Assembly (NCBI GenBank): GCA_013180565.1
Contig: QBUN01000361.1
Location: 1-11,014 of the forward strand
DNA length: 11,014 bases
DNA from: Candidatus Methanophaga sp. GoMg3.2
Lineage (GTDB): Archaea > Halobacteriota > Syntropharchaeia > Alkanophagales > Methanospirareceae
Reading direction: 5' to 3'
Position 1 is the first letter of the stretch. Each line of letters starts with the position of its first letter. The notes under the pieces were generated by a model, which ran no database searches, had not been told where the DNA came from, and was given only the letters and a program-made list of their open reading frames with translations. Position numbers and translations under genes: made by a program. This document shows positions 1 through 6,203 of this stretch, one piece after another.

Positions 1-821
1 TATCTGAGCATTCGCCATCCATAAGTCCAGCGATGCGTCCTCTTTAATTCATTCCAGGAATTGTAAAAGTCACTGCATCTGCATGACCATCTTCGGTATA
101 CCCTGCCGGAAGCGTCTTTGAAGTTGAAACGGATGTATAGCTCATGGCTCTTCTGGCCCTTCTTCTTCTTTCGCTCTTCATAAACTTGCAATATGCGTGG
201 CTTTATCAATCCCAAACTCCTGCCTCTTTTAAATACTGCATCTACAGACTCGTCAGTATAACGATCCAAGAATTCACGCCTCTTTTCTGCGTTCAATTCA
301 CGCGCCGGACCGTCACAAAAGACAAAATAACGGTCCTCTTTTCGTGGATGTCTACCTCTCCACGCATCAACATATACTTTCGAGATTCCGAGTGTTTTGA
401 GTTTTTCGCTTCCCGAACCGAATACGTCAGTTTCATAAACGCCTTGTGGTCTTATCCATTCTCCGTTTTCGTCTATGCCCGCGATACAGACTTGCCCCTT
501 CTCCGGTCTCGCAACTGCCAGTACGGTAAGGTTCGATGATTTAGCACGACTTAACGCATGGATGTCCGTAGCGAGTTTAGCAATTCGCGCGTTTTTACCT
601 GCATTTGCCCTCTTATCACCCCTAGCTTCAGAAACGTTCTCTATTCGTAACACATCGCCTGCTTTTAGCTCGCCACGGCGCACAAGTTCGGCTTTGTCAT
701 CCCATAATGATACACGCGTGTAATCGTATTCATCGGCTATTATGAGATCAACGACTTCTTTCGCTTCATCGGCAGAGTTAAAAGCTAGTATTCGAAGCAC
801 TTTTCCGGTTATAGTCGCCAT
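1..821 (-). CDS. OB-fold protein with C-terminal dual-OB-like domain (putative nucleic-acid binding), 3' end cut by window edge
   Basis: An uninterrupted reading frame of 273 codons runs from ATG at 821 to the window edge; only two bases (TA) of the next codon are seen, so the true end is unknown. Residues about 4-75 look like an RPA/SSB-type OB fold: GKVLRI at 6-11, VSLWDDKAELV at 37-47, GELKAGDVLRIENV at 50-63. Residues about 97-273 resemble the 'dual OB-containing' domain of putative nucleic-acid modification proteins, with CIAGIDENGEWIRP at 112-125, a VYVDAWRGRHPRKEDRYF block at 149-166, FKRGRSLGLIKP at 197-208 and RRWSCRCSDFY at 243-253. The CxC pair could bind metal. The start is supported by AGGTG at 830-834 (minus), 8 bases before the ATG, and a TATA box at about 850-866. 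No transmembrane segment is visible. The OB call is from pattern recognition and family memory; a role in DNA or RNA binding is inference. Confidence 0.75.
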   Translation of the reverse strand, partial: MATITGKVLRILAFNSADEAKEVVDLIIADEYDYTRVSLWDDKAELVRRGELKAGDVLRIENVSEARGDKRANAGKNARIAKLATDIHALSRAKSSNLTVLAVARPEKGQVCIAGIDENGEWIRPQGVYETDVFGSGSEKLKTLGISKVYVDAWRGRHPRKEDRYFVFCDGPARELNAEKRREFLDRYTDESVDAVFKRGRSLGLIKPRILQVYEERKKKKGQKSHELYIRFNFKDASGRVYRRWSCRCSDFYNSWNELKRTHRWTYGWRMLR

Positions 822-849
822 TATTGAAACACCTGCATTTGAAGTGATG

Positions 850-870
850 ATAATATATTATTTAAGTTTA
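850..870 (-). promoter_or_regulatory. Probable TATA promoter of the OB-fold gene
   Basis: On the minus strand this reads TTAAATAATATATTAT, an archaeal TATA-box-like tract about 30-40 bases before the ATG at 821, so a transcript would start about 5-15 bases upstream of the gene. The core ATAATATATTAT (850-861) is a perfect 12-base palindrome, which may just reflect AT richness. No experimental start is known. Confidence 0.4.
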
Positions 871-934
871 AGTTTGAGCAGGAAAATAATAAAGTATCAT
901 TCCTAATTTTATACTAAATCTAAAATTAATTATT

Positions 935-1027
935 GACGCAGATTAACGCAGGAGAAATCAAATCCGTGTAAATCAGTGTAAATCCGCGTCTCAAATTAAA
1001 TTTATAGGTAGAAGTCATACTTTATAT
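935..1027 (+). repeat. Intergenic repeat element, copy 1 (upstream of moaB)
   Basis: Left arm 935-951 (GACGCAGATTAACGCAG) pairs with right arm 974-990 (CAGTGTAAATCCGCGTC) at 13 of 17 positions as an inverted repeat. The stretch 961-990 is three 10-base units in tandem (AATCCGTGTA, AATCAGTGTA, AATCCGCGTC). It is followed by ATAGGTAGAAGT at 1004-1015 and CATACTTTATAT at 1016-1027. The same architecture in the same orientation recurs at 7181-7312. Function is unknown; the interior between the arms is not conserved between the copies. Confidence 0.75.
998..1006 (+). promoter_or_regulatory. Candidate TATA box of moaB
   Basis: AAATTTATA is centred about 26 bases before position 1028, which would give a leader of about 10 bases before the moaB ATG at 1039 and fits the absence of a Shine-Dalgarno site. 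A second TATA-like tract, TTTATAT at 1021-1027, is too close to the ATG for the usual spacing of about 26 bases to the transcription start. Confidence 0.3.
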
Positions 1028-1038
1028 TACCATAAAAA

Positions 1039-1566
1039 ATGTCGACCCCAGCAAAGCACAAAAAAGGCGCGAAGAAACAATACAAATGTGCTATAATTAC
1101 TATAAGCACTTCCAAATACTGGAATAAGGAAGAAGGAGAAACTGACGTCGCGGACTTATCAGGCGAAATAGCAAAAGAGCTTGTGACCGGAAACGGTCAT
1201 GAGGTCGTTTATTACGATATAGTGCCCGATGAGGAAGACAAAATACACGAATGCATAACAAAAGCTTTGAATTCCGATGCCGAGTTCATCATCACCTCCG
1301 GCGGTACGGGATTGACAAAGAACGATATTACAATAGAAGTTGTATCAATGCTCCTGAAGAAAGAGATTTCGGGCTTTGGCGAGCTCTTCCGGTTGATAAG
1401 TTATGAGGATGTTGGTACCGCAGCGATATTGAGCCGTGCAATTGCCGGTGTGATAGCCCAGAAGGCGATTTTCTGCCTTCCCGGCTCGCCCAATGCTGTT
1501 AGATTAGCATTAACTTCGATAATCATGCCGGAGATCGCGCATATAATGAAGCATGTGCAGGAATGA
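1039..1566 (+). CDS. moaB: MoaB-family molybdopterin adenylyltransferase-like protein
   Basis: MoaB/MogA-fold protein of 175 residues, a normal length for a stand-alone MoaB. In this family the protein activates molybdopterin by adenylation (or binds it) before Mo or W insertion; it is cytosolic. Visible signatures are the nucleotide/pterin loop TSGGTGLTKND at 86-96, the GFGELFRLISYEDVGTAAILSR block at 112-133 (split here only for reading: GFGELFRLISYEDVG, then TAAILSR), and LPGSPNAV at 147-154. The basic N-terminus (KHKKGAKKQYK) is common in archaeal members. There is no Shine-Dalgarno site and no alternative start codon before the first strand (CAIITIS), so ATG 1039 is retained, probably with a short leader. 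It converges with taw1, 37 bases away. moaC lies about 9 kb downstream on the same strand, with no other cofactor genes between them. Substrate metal (Mo or W) cannot be told. Confidence 0.93.
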   Translation: MSTPAKHKKGAKKQYKCAIITISTSKYWNKEEGETDVADLSGEIAKELVTGNGHEVVYYDIVPDEEDKIHECITKALNSDAEFIITSGGTGLTKNDITIEVVSMLLKKEISGFGELFRLISYEDVGTAAILSRAIAGVIAQKAIFCLPGSPNAVRLALTSIIMPEIAHIMKHVQE

Positions 1567-1582
1567 TCAGACAGACGACATT

Positions 1583-1602
1583 ATAAATAAAGAAAAGAAG
1601 AC
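1583..1602 (-). terminator. T-rich tract after taw1, candidate archaeal terminator
   Basis: Immediately after the taw1 TGA (1604-1606) the minus strand runs TCTTCTTTTCTTTATTTAT. Archaeal RNA polymerase commonly terminates at such U-rich tracts without a hairpin. The position between convergent genes fits, but no matching tract is seen for moaB on the plus strand. Confidence 0.35.
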
Positions 1603-1603
1603 T

Positions 1604-2563
1604 TCATAGCTTTGGTAATGCTTTCACTTCTGAAGAAAGGTTTGATATAAGAACCACCCGACTTATCTCCGATTCATCTACAATCTTATAGTTACCGCCT
1701 GAGGCAGTCAAGTGCTCGGCAATTTCACCTGCAAATTTCTTTACTTCTGTATGTGAGGGCATAACAGCCCTAGTCAATCGCTTTCTTGAATACCCGATGT
1801 GCATGTATGCCTTCACCTCGACGAAATCGGGATTTGCTGTTTCTAACAATCTCGCATAGCCTCCGGGATCTACCATATTCGTCCCTGCCATAGCGGTTAT
1901 TCTTATCACCGTTCTCTCTTTCATCCCTTTCATCACTTCCAGCGATTCCTGTATCTGAGCCCAATAGTCGGCATGTGCGACCCTTTTGTAAATTGCTTCA
2001 TCGGGCGCATTCAGGGATATATACAATTGAGACGGGTGTATCTCACGCAGCACAGCCGGATTCGTACCGTTTGTCACCACAAAAGTGGTCATCCCGTGCG
2101 AATGGAATTCCTGTATAAGCTCCTGTAAATGTGGATACAATGTAGGCTCGCCAATGAGCGAGATGGCGGCATGTTTAGGCTCTTCCGCCTCTGCAAATGC
2201 GGTCTTGCTTGTCTTAGACGAGCCTTTGAAACCTGAAATGAGCCGACGTTGCTCTTTTATACAGCCTTCGACTATCTCCAAAGGTGTATCCCATGCAACA
2301 GCCTCCTCCCCCATGTTAAACGCCTCAAGAGGACGCCAGCAATGGATACATCTCTGGTTGCAGAAGATACAAGGCGTCATCTGGACACATCTATGCGCAC
2401 TAATACCGTAAAATTTGCCCTTATAGCAATTCCCCTCCGCTCTAATAGACCGTCTCAACCATAAACATGTTTTCACCGCACTGTGCTTGTGTGGAGCTAC
2501 AAAATGGTATCCCTGCTTTTCCAATGTCGCCTCATGGTAATTCGATATAGCCTTCGGTTCCAT
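1604..2563 (-). CDS. taw1: tRNA 4-demethylwyosine synthase, archaeal TYW1 (radical SAM)
   Basis: Taw1/TYW1 condenses N1-methylguanosine-37 of tRNA-Phe with pyruvate carbons to give 4-demethylwyosine, using SAM and two iron-sulfur clusters. The radical-SAM motif is C68-x3-C72-x2-C75 (FCNQRCIHCWRP). Three upstream cysteines, C33, C46 and C59, each 13 residues apart, match the second-cluster ligands of characterised archaeal TYW1. K48 in GNCYKGKFYGI corresponds to the Schiff-base lysine. The 319-residue length is typical and lacks the flavodoxin domain of the eukaryotic form. The start is decided by a strong GGAGGTG site (2571-2577, minus) 7 bases before ATG 2563, although this makes the gene overlap the upstream DUF126 gene by 32 bases. 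A TTG at 2524, just past the DUF126 stop, is a weaker alternative. It is probably co-transcribed with the DUF126 gene. Confidence 0.95.
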   Translation of the reverse strand: MEPKAISNYHEATLEKQGYHFVAPHKHSAVKTCLWLRRSIRAEGNCYKGKFYGISAHRCVQMTPCIFCNQRCIHCWRPLEAFNMGEEAVAWDTPLEIVEGCIKEQRRLISGFKGSSKTSKTAFAEAEEPKHAAISLIGEPTLYPHLQELIQEFHSHGMTTFVVTNGTNPAVLREIHPSQLYISLNAPDEAIYKRVAHADYWAQIQESLEVMKGMKERTVIRITAMAGTNMVDPGGYARLLETANPDFVEVKAYMHIGYSRKRLTRAVMPSHTEVKKFAGEIAEHLTASGGNYKIVDESEISRVVLISNLSSEVKALPKL

Positions 2564-2936
2564 TCACAAGCACCTCCATGTCATCCTTTATCTGCTCTGC
2601 TTCGATTAGGTCAATTTCAAGTGAGTCAACCACTGGTATCTCTGCTATGATCGCACCAGCAGCCACTATTGTATCTGAACGGCGATTGATCATGGCACAC
2701 GGGCTCTTACCGTGCTTTTTGAGCTGGTATATGACATAAGAGCCAACAGTTGAGCCTTTCCCCCCGGGGAATATCAAAATGCGATTTGTTATGTTCTTAC
2801 CATAGATGTCTAGTGACTTATCTACGATGATGCCCGTGACAGGGTCCACAGCACCAAGGAAGGAGATCCTTTGCTTTGATATTAATACTTTCCCTTTTGC
2901 TATTCCCTTTGAAATACTCCTGCCTTTTATCTTCAT
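2532..2936 (-). CDS. DUF126 protein: phosphomevalonate dehydratase (aconitase X) small subunit
   Basis: This 134-residue protein matches the DUF126 'swivelling' domain, the small subunit of aconitase-X-type enzymes. In archaea the complex acts as mevalonate-5-phosphate dehydratase, making trans-anhydromevalonate phosphate in the modified mevalonate pathway for isoprenoid lipids. Visible signatures are GAVDPVTGIIVD at 28-39 and PGGKGSTVGSYV at 57-68, the conserved glycine/serine loop at the active site, followed by AGAIIAEIPVVDSL. Length is normal for a separate small subunit. The large DUF521 (aconitase X) subunit is not in the window, though it is often adjacent, so the partner must lie elsewhere. 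The gene starts at ATG 2936 with no clear Shine-Dalgarno site but a TATA tract about 30 bases upstream, suggesting a nearly leaderless message, and it overlaps taw1 by 32 bases. Substrate assignment is from the archaeal family, not from this sequence. Confidence 0.85.
   Translation of the reverse strand: MKIKGRSISKGIAKGKVLISKQRISFLGAVDPVTGIIVDKSLDIYGKNITNRILIFPGGKGSTVGSYVIYQLKKHGKSPCAMINRRSDTIVAAGAIIAEIPVVDSLEIDLIEAEQIKDDMEVLVNGTEGYIELP
2571..2577 (-). promoter_or_regulatory. Ribosome binding site GGAGGTG of taw1, inside the DUF126 gene
   Basis: GGAGGTG lies 7 bases before the taw1 ATG. The same bases encode part of the EVLV segment near the DUF126 C-terminus. The site argues for the long form of Taw1 and for coupled translation of the two genes. 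Confidence 0.6.
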
Positions 2937-2941
2937 TATTC

Positions 2942-2950
2942 TCTTATATG
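2942..2950 (+). promoter_or_regulatory. TATA box of the prefoldin-ftsY operon
   Basis: TCTTATATG is centred near 2946; a start about 26 bases on falls near 2972, just before the GGTGA site. It lies over the predicted start of the divergent DUF126 transcript, so the two promoters are interleaved. Confidence 0.4.
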
Positions 2951-2960
2951 GATGAAAGGA

Positions 2961-2970
2961 GTAATAAATC
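2961..2970 (-). promoter_or_regulatory. TATA box of the DUF126-taw1 pair
   Basis: The minus strand reads GATTTATTAC, centred about 30 bases before the ATG at 2936. The predicted transcript start near 2940 would leave a leader of only a few bases, fitting the missing Shine-Dalgarno site. Confidence 0.4.
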
Positions 2971-2975
2971 TTAAA

Positions 2976-2980
2976 GGTGA
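2976..2980 (+). promoter_or_regulatory. Ribosome binding site GGTGA deciding the prefoldin start
   Basis: GGTGA is followed after 5 bases by ATG at 2986. A longer reading from GTG 2977 would begin within this site itself, so the ATG is preferred. Confidence 0.65.
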
Positions 2981-2985
2981 TAGAA

Positions 2986-3447
2986 ATGGAGGAAAGAGCG
3001 AGAGGGGTAACTGAGAAGGAGCAAGAGATGCAGGCGGAGGCGCAATCTTTGCTTTTACAATTGCGACAGTATCAGGCGCAAGCGGAGACAATAACACAGG
3101 AGTTGACCTTTGTTGGGCAGGCATTAGCTGAGCATGATAAAGCGATAGAGACGATAAAACAGTTGAAGAATCTGAAAGTGGGGGACGAGCTCATGGTGCC
3201 AATAGGTGCGAACTCGTTGATCTATGTCTCAGTCAGCAATATAGATACGATTTTAGTACAGATAGGTGGCGGAATAAGTGCCGAAAAAGATCCGGATTCT
3301 TCGATTGTCTTTCTCACAGAAAAGAAGACTCAATTAGAGGGTACACAGCGTGAGATGGCGGGTGCACTGCAAAAAATGGAGCAAGAGGCGCAGAAATTAC
3401 AGGCACGATTGCAAGAACTCACTTCCGGACCGGGCGGGCAAGGTTAG
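2986..3447 (+). CDS. pfdA: Prefoldin alpha subunit
   Basis: Archaeal prefoldin is an alpha2-beta4 jellyfish-shaped chaperone that captures unfolded nascent proteins and hands them to the thermosome. The 153-residue protein has the alpha-subunit layout: an N-terminal coiled-coil helix (about 8-62), a central pair of beta hairpins (about 66-100, with GDELMVPIGANSLIYVSV and then ILVQIGGGISAEK), and a C-terminal coiled-coil helix (about 105-146) ending in a Gly-rich tail. FVGQALAEHDKAIETIKQL before the hairpin is typical. The start at ATG 2986 is set by the GGTGA site. It is followed after 52 purine-rich bases by ftsY, a linkage widespread in archaea. The ribosomal protein and eIF6 genes that often precede this pair are not upstream here. 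Confidence 0.9.
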   Translation: MEERARGVTEKEQEMQAEAQSLLLQLRQYQAQAETITQELTFVGQALAEHDKAIETIKQLKNLKVGDELMVPIGANSLIYVSVSNIDTILVQIGGGISAEKDPDSSIVFLTEKKTQLEGTQREMAGALQKMEQEAQKLQARLQELTSGPGGQG

Positions 3448-3499
3448 ACTTGAGAGGGAACAAGAGGGGAGAAGGGAGAGCAAGTAAAAGAGAGCAAAA

Positions 3500-4540
3500 A
3501 TGTTTGACGGTCTGAGGAAGAAGATTGGCGAATTTCGCGAAAACGTAGTGGAGCGGATAAAGGCGAAGGATGAGAGCGAAGAGCTAGAGGAAGAAAAGGT
3601 AGAGGAAGTAACAAAAGGTATTGGGACGAAGCTAAAGGAGAAAGGTAAGGCGATATTAGATCGCGAGACTATTTTGGATGAGAAGGATTTGGAAAAGCCG
3701 CTGGAAGGGCTGGAGATGGCTTTGTTGGAGAGCGATGTTGCGTTCTCAGTAGCCGAGGAGATAAAAGACAGTGTGAAACGCGAATTAGTAGGTAAGAGAC
3801 GGAAATGGGGTGCAGATACAGAGAGATTAGTGGAAGAAGCGGTAAGGAATGCGCTATTAAATGTCTTTTCCGCTGATTCTGAACTCGATTTTGATGCGTT
3901 TGTAGATAATGGCAATAAACCCATAATTATCGTTTTTGTGGGTGTGAATGGCACGGGTAAGACCACGAGTATAGCGAAAGTGGCGAAGAAATTACTTGGT
4001 TCCGGTCATTCAGTGGTGATTGCAGCTGCCGATACATACAGGGCTGGGGCAGCAGAACAGATAGAGACGCATGCATCGAATCTGGGGCTAAAAGTGATTA
4101 AGCATCAATATGGTTCAGACCCAGCAGCAGTAGTATATGACGCGAATAAATATGCAAGTGCAAATGGGATAGATGTGGTTCTGGCAGATACCGCAGGAAG
4201 GATGCACACATCCATAAATCTTATGGAGCAGTTAAAGAAGATCTGCCGCGTGACCAAGCCGGACATGGTGCTATTTGTGGATGAAGCGGTTGCAGGTAAC
4301 GATGCGGTAGAAAGGGCGAAGAAGTTTAACGAAGATATAGGTATAGATGCCGCAATATTGACAAAGGTGGACGTGGATGCGAAAGGTGGAACAGCTATTT
4401 CCATTGCTCATTCTACTTCCAAACCCATTCTGTTCCTGGGTAAAGGTCAAGATTATGATGATTTAGTGGATTTTGATGCAGTATGGCTCGTAGATAGGTT
4501 ATTAGGTAAGAACGGAGGAGAGAGAAGAAATGCTTCTTGA
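3500..4540 (+). CDS. ftsY: Signal recognition particle receptor FtsY
   Basis: SRP-family GTPase that docks SRP-bound ribosomes at the membrane translocon. Its 346 residues comprise a short acidic, highly charged N-terminal region (about 1-45, EELEEEKVEEV), the N helical bundle (about 46-135) and the G domain: G1 GVNGTGKT at 148-155, DTYRAGAAEQ at 168-177, G3 DTAGR at 220-224, G4 TKVD at 278-281 and the GG of DAKGG at 286-287. FLGKGQDYDDLVDFD near 322-336 is the conserved C-terminal closing loop. The DTYRAGAAEQ form separates it from Ffh (DTxRPAAxEQ). No transmembrane segment is present. It is probably in one transcript with pfdA. The stop overlaps the start of the next gene by 11 bases. Confidence 0.96.
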   Translation: MFDGLRKKIGEFRENVVERIKAKDESEELEEEKVEEVTKGIGTKLKEKGKAILDRETILDEKDLEKPLEGLEMALLESDVAFSVAEEIKDSVKRELVGKRRKWGADTERLVEEAVRNALLNVFSADSELDFDAFVDNGNKPIIIVFVGVNGTGKTTSIAKVAKKLLGSGHSVVIAAADTYRAGAAEQIETHASNLGLKVIKHQYGSDPAAVVYDANKYASANGIDVVLADTAGRMHTSINLMEQLKKICRVTKPDMVLFVDEAVAGNDAVERAKKFNEDIGIDAAILTKVDVDAKGGTAISIAHSTSKPILFLGKGQDYDDLVDFDAVWLVDRLLGKNGGERRNAS

Positions 4541-5585
4541 AGAATATAAAAACACGATTTTGAGTTTGGTGAAGGAAAATGAGGATGTGAAGACATTGAT
4601 AGGCCTATTTCATCTTATGGATGGATGTACAACAGAAGAAGCGCTTGTGAAGAATTTCAATGCACTGACTGGAAAAGACGGTAAGGATCTGTTAAAATTG
4701 CTTAGACAGAAACAGATACTGAAAATAGGGGCACATGATGCATATCTCTGCTTGGGCGGCTATGAAGAGATATTCAATGTATTAGCCGCGGAATATTCAC
4801 CGCCGCGGGGCGATTTATTGGCCTATTTTGAAAAAGCGGTGGAAGAAGAGGATAAAGCGACACTAAAAGTGTTATACTTACTCTTGGAACTGGGAAGGCA
4901 CGGCCTTCTTGGGTCCACGCAATATGAAATTCTAAAAACCGATATTTCTGAGATATTCTCTCCTGCTGTCTTTCAGTCCGTAGAAGAGCGATTGATCAGA
5001 GATAGAATCTGCGTATATGGCGAAAAGTATGAAACGGAATTCCTCGATTTGTATCAGAGTGACGCGAAAAAAAGCGAATTAAAAGAGCGGATGTGGGCGT
5101 GGAAAGCGAAAGAACTCACAGAGCTGCCCGTGAAAAAACAGCTTGAAAAGCTGATAGGAGAACTTGTAAGGGGTGCAAGGGAGAGAATGAAAAAGCGAGG
5201 ATTTGCTGATACTCTTGGTATACCAGAAAGCGAAACAGTAGAGGAGACGGCAGGATATTTCAGCGGGTTCGAGATGGATGACTCATTTCTATTTCTTACA
5301 AGTGACCTGCTTTTAGAGCACGACACACTGCATATAGCAATTGTTGATAGCTTATCGAGATTTGAGGCGCGGGACTGGAAGAACTTTCCGGTGGTTTTTG
5401 TAACTGATACAATGCCGAGATGGCTAGGGAAAAGGGGTGTGGTCTTTAAAGCTGCCTATCCCGTGTTATCGGATCGAAAGATAGCAATAGCAGTGCCAAA
5501 TAAGGGCGCATACTCAAATTTCAAACAGAGACTCCTTTATCTGCTCCTGGATCGGTTAGAGGTAGAAGAAATATCGGAATTCTAG
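4530..5585 (+). CDS. Conserved-looking protein of unknown function, translationally linked to ftsY
   Basis: A 351-residue protein that I do not recognise. ATG 4530 is preceded by GGAGGAG (4514-4520) with a 9-base gap, and the start lies inside the ftsY coding end, so it is probably translated from the same message. The N-terminal third is helical. Segments about 50-80 (LLKLLRQKQILKIG then an AYLCLGG strand) and 145-175 (SVEERLIRDRICVYG then YETEFLDLY) each look like a helix followed by a beta wing, so tandem winged-helix-like units are possible. Residues 195-225 are basic and coiled (KAKELTELPVKKQLEKLIGE). The C-terminal part (about 262-347) alternates hydrophobic strands and helices (FLFLTSDLLL, LHIAIVDSLS, FPVVFVTDTM, KIAIAVPNKG), an alpha/beta domain. 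There is no signal peptide, membrane helix, Walker motif or cysteine cluster. Coding status is secure; function is not known. Confidence 0.85.
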   Translation: MLLEEYKNTILSLVKENEDVKTLIGLFHLMDGCTTEEALVKNFNALTGKDGKDLLKLLRQKQILKIGAHDAYLCLGGYEEIFNVLAAEYSPPRGDLLAYFEKAVEEEDKATLKVLYLLLELGRHGLLGSTQYEILKTDISEIFSPAVFQSVEERLIRDRICVYGEKYETEFLDLYQSDAKKSELKERMWAWKAKELTELPVKKQLEKLIGELVRGARERMKKRGFADTLGIPESETVEETAGYFSGFEMDDSFLFLTSDLLLEHDTLHIAIVDSLSRFEARDWKNFPVVFVTDTMPRWLGKRGVVFKAAYPVLSDRKIAIAVPNKGAYSNFKQRLLYLLLDRLEVEEISEF

Positions 5586-5682
5586 ATAGATGCACTCTCA
5601 ATGAGTTTTATCTGCTCCTGCACCCGTTTCCTCGCTTCTTCCACCGAAAACGAGAAATCCGCCACAATATTCGATACGTATC

Positions 5683-6195
5683 TTATAACGGCGTATGTAT
5701 TTGCACGCCTTTAACACTCTTTAGCTTCCCTATCTCTTCTATTAATTCACCCGGTATATTTTTATCGGTAATAATCGTGAGTTTCGGATCGTCGGTTAAA
5801 TACGGGTCGTCACTAACCGCCTGTCTTATGCTAAAGCCTCGTTTCGCTATCACCATAGCGACATCGCCAAGTATCCCACATTCTCGCGCATCCATAGGAT
5901 GGATTATAACCACGCTGAGCCCTAACAAAGGTGCAACATCAACAAGAAACGCAATAGAGCGAATATTCTCAAATACATTCGTCAACACGGGCTCCTTCTG
6001 TATCCGTTTCACCGTTATATCTACTACACGCCTATCCACGCCTATCTCACTTGCTATCTGCGTATGCGGTATATCAATCCCGCCCGAGGCGACTTTACCT
6101 TCAGGAGTTACCTGAAAACCTCTTGCCAATAATAGTTCGATAACTTTCTTTTGCGATGGTAAACCCTCGAACATCGCCATTATCTCTTGCCACAT
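5683..6195 (-). CDS. HTH-ACT domain regulator of amino acid metabolism
   Basis: A 170-residue protein of the archaeal family annotated as 'regulator of amino acid metabolism, contains ACT domain'. The N-terminal half (about 12-66) carries a helix-turn-helix-like segment, IPHTQIASEIGVDRRVVDIT at 42-61, expected to bind DNA. The C-terminal half (about 92-167) is an ACT fold: LGLSVVIIHP, GILGDVAMVIAKRGFSI, AVSDDP, LTIITDKNIPG, and GKLKSVKGVQI. ACT domains usually sense amino acids. The MWQEIM start agrees with family members, so ATG 6195 is kept. It begins 8 bases after the stop of the membrane/coiled-coil gene and so probably shares its transcript. No metabolic gene is adjacent that would reveal its ligand or targets. 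Confidence 0.88.
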   Translation of the reverse strand: MWQEIMAMFEGLPSQKKVIELLLARGFQVTPEGKVASGGIDIPHTQIASEIGVDRRVVDITVKRIQKEPVLTNVFENIRSIAFLVDVAPLLGLSVVIIHPMDARECGILGDVAMVIAKRGFSIRQAVSDDPYLTDDPKLTIITDKNIPGELIEEIGKLKSVKGVQIHTPL

Positions 6196-6203
6196 TTTTC
6201 ATC

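Noticed and set aside
144..723. Plus-strand open frames at 144-539 and 475-723
   Set aside because: They lie opposite the minus-strand OB-fold gene, lack ribosome sites and have unlikely composition; the minus strand has the conserved motifs.
961..990. Three 10-base tandem units as a possible CRISPR or minisatellite
   Set aside because: Units are too short and there are no spacers; they are part of the right-arm side of the intergenic element.
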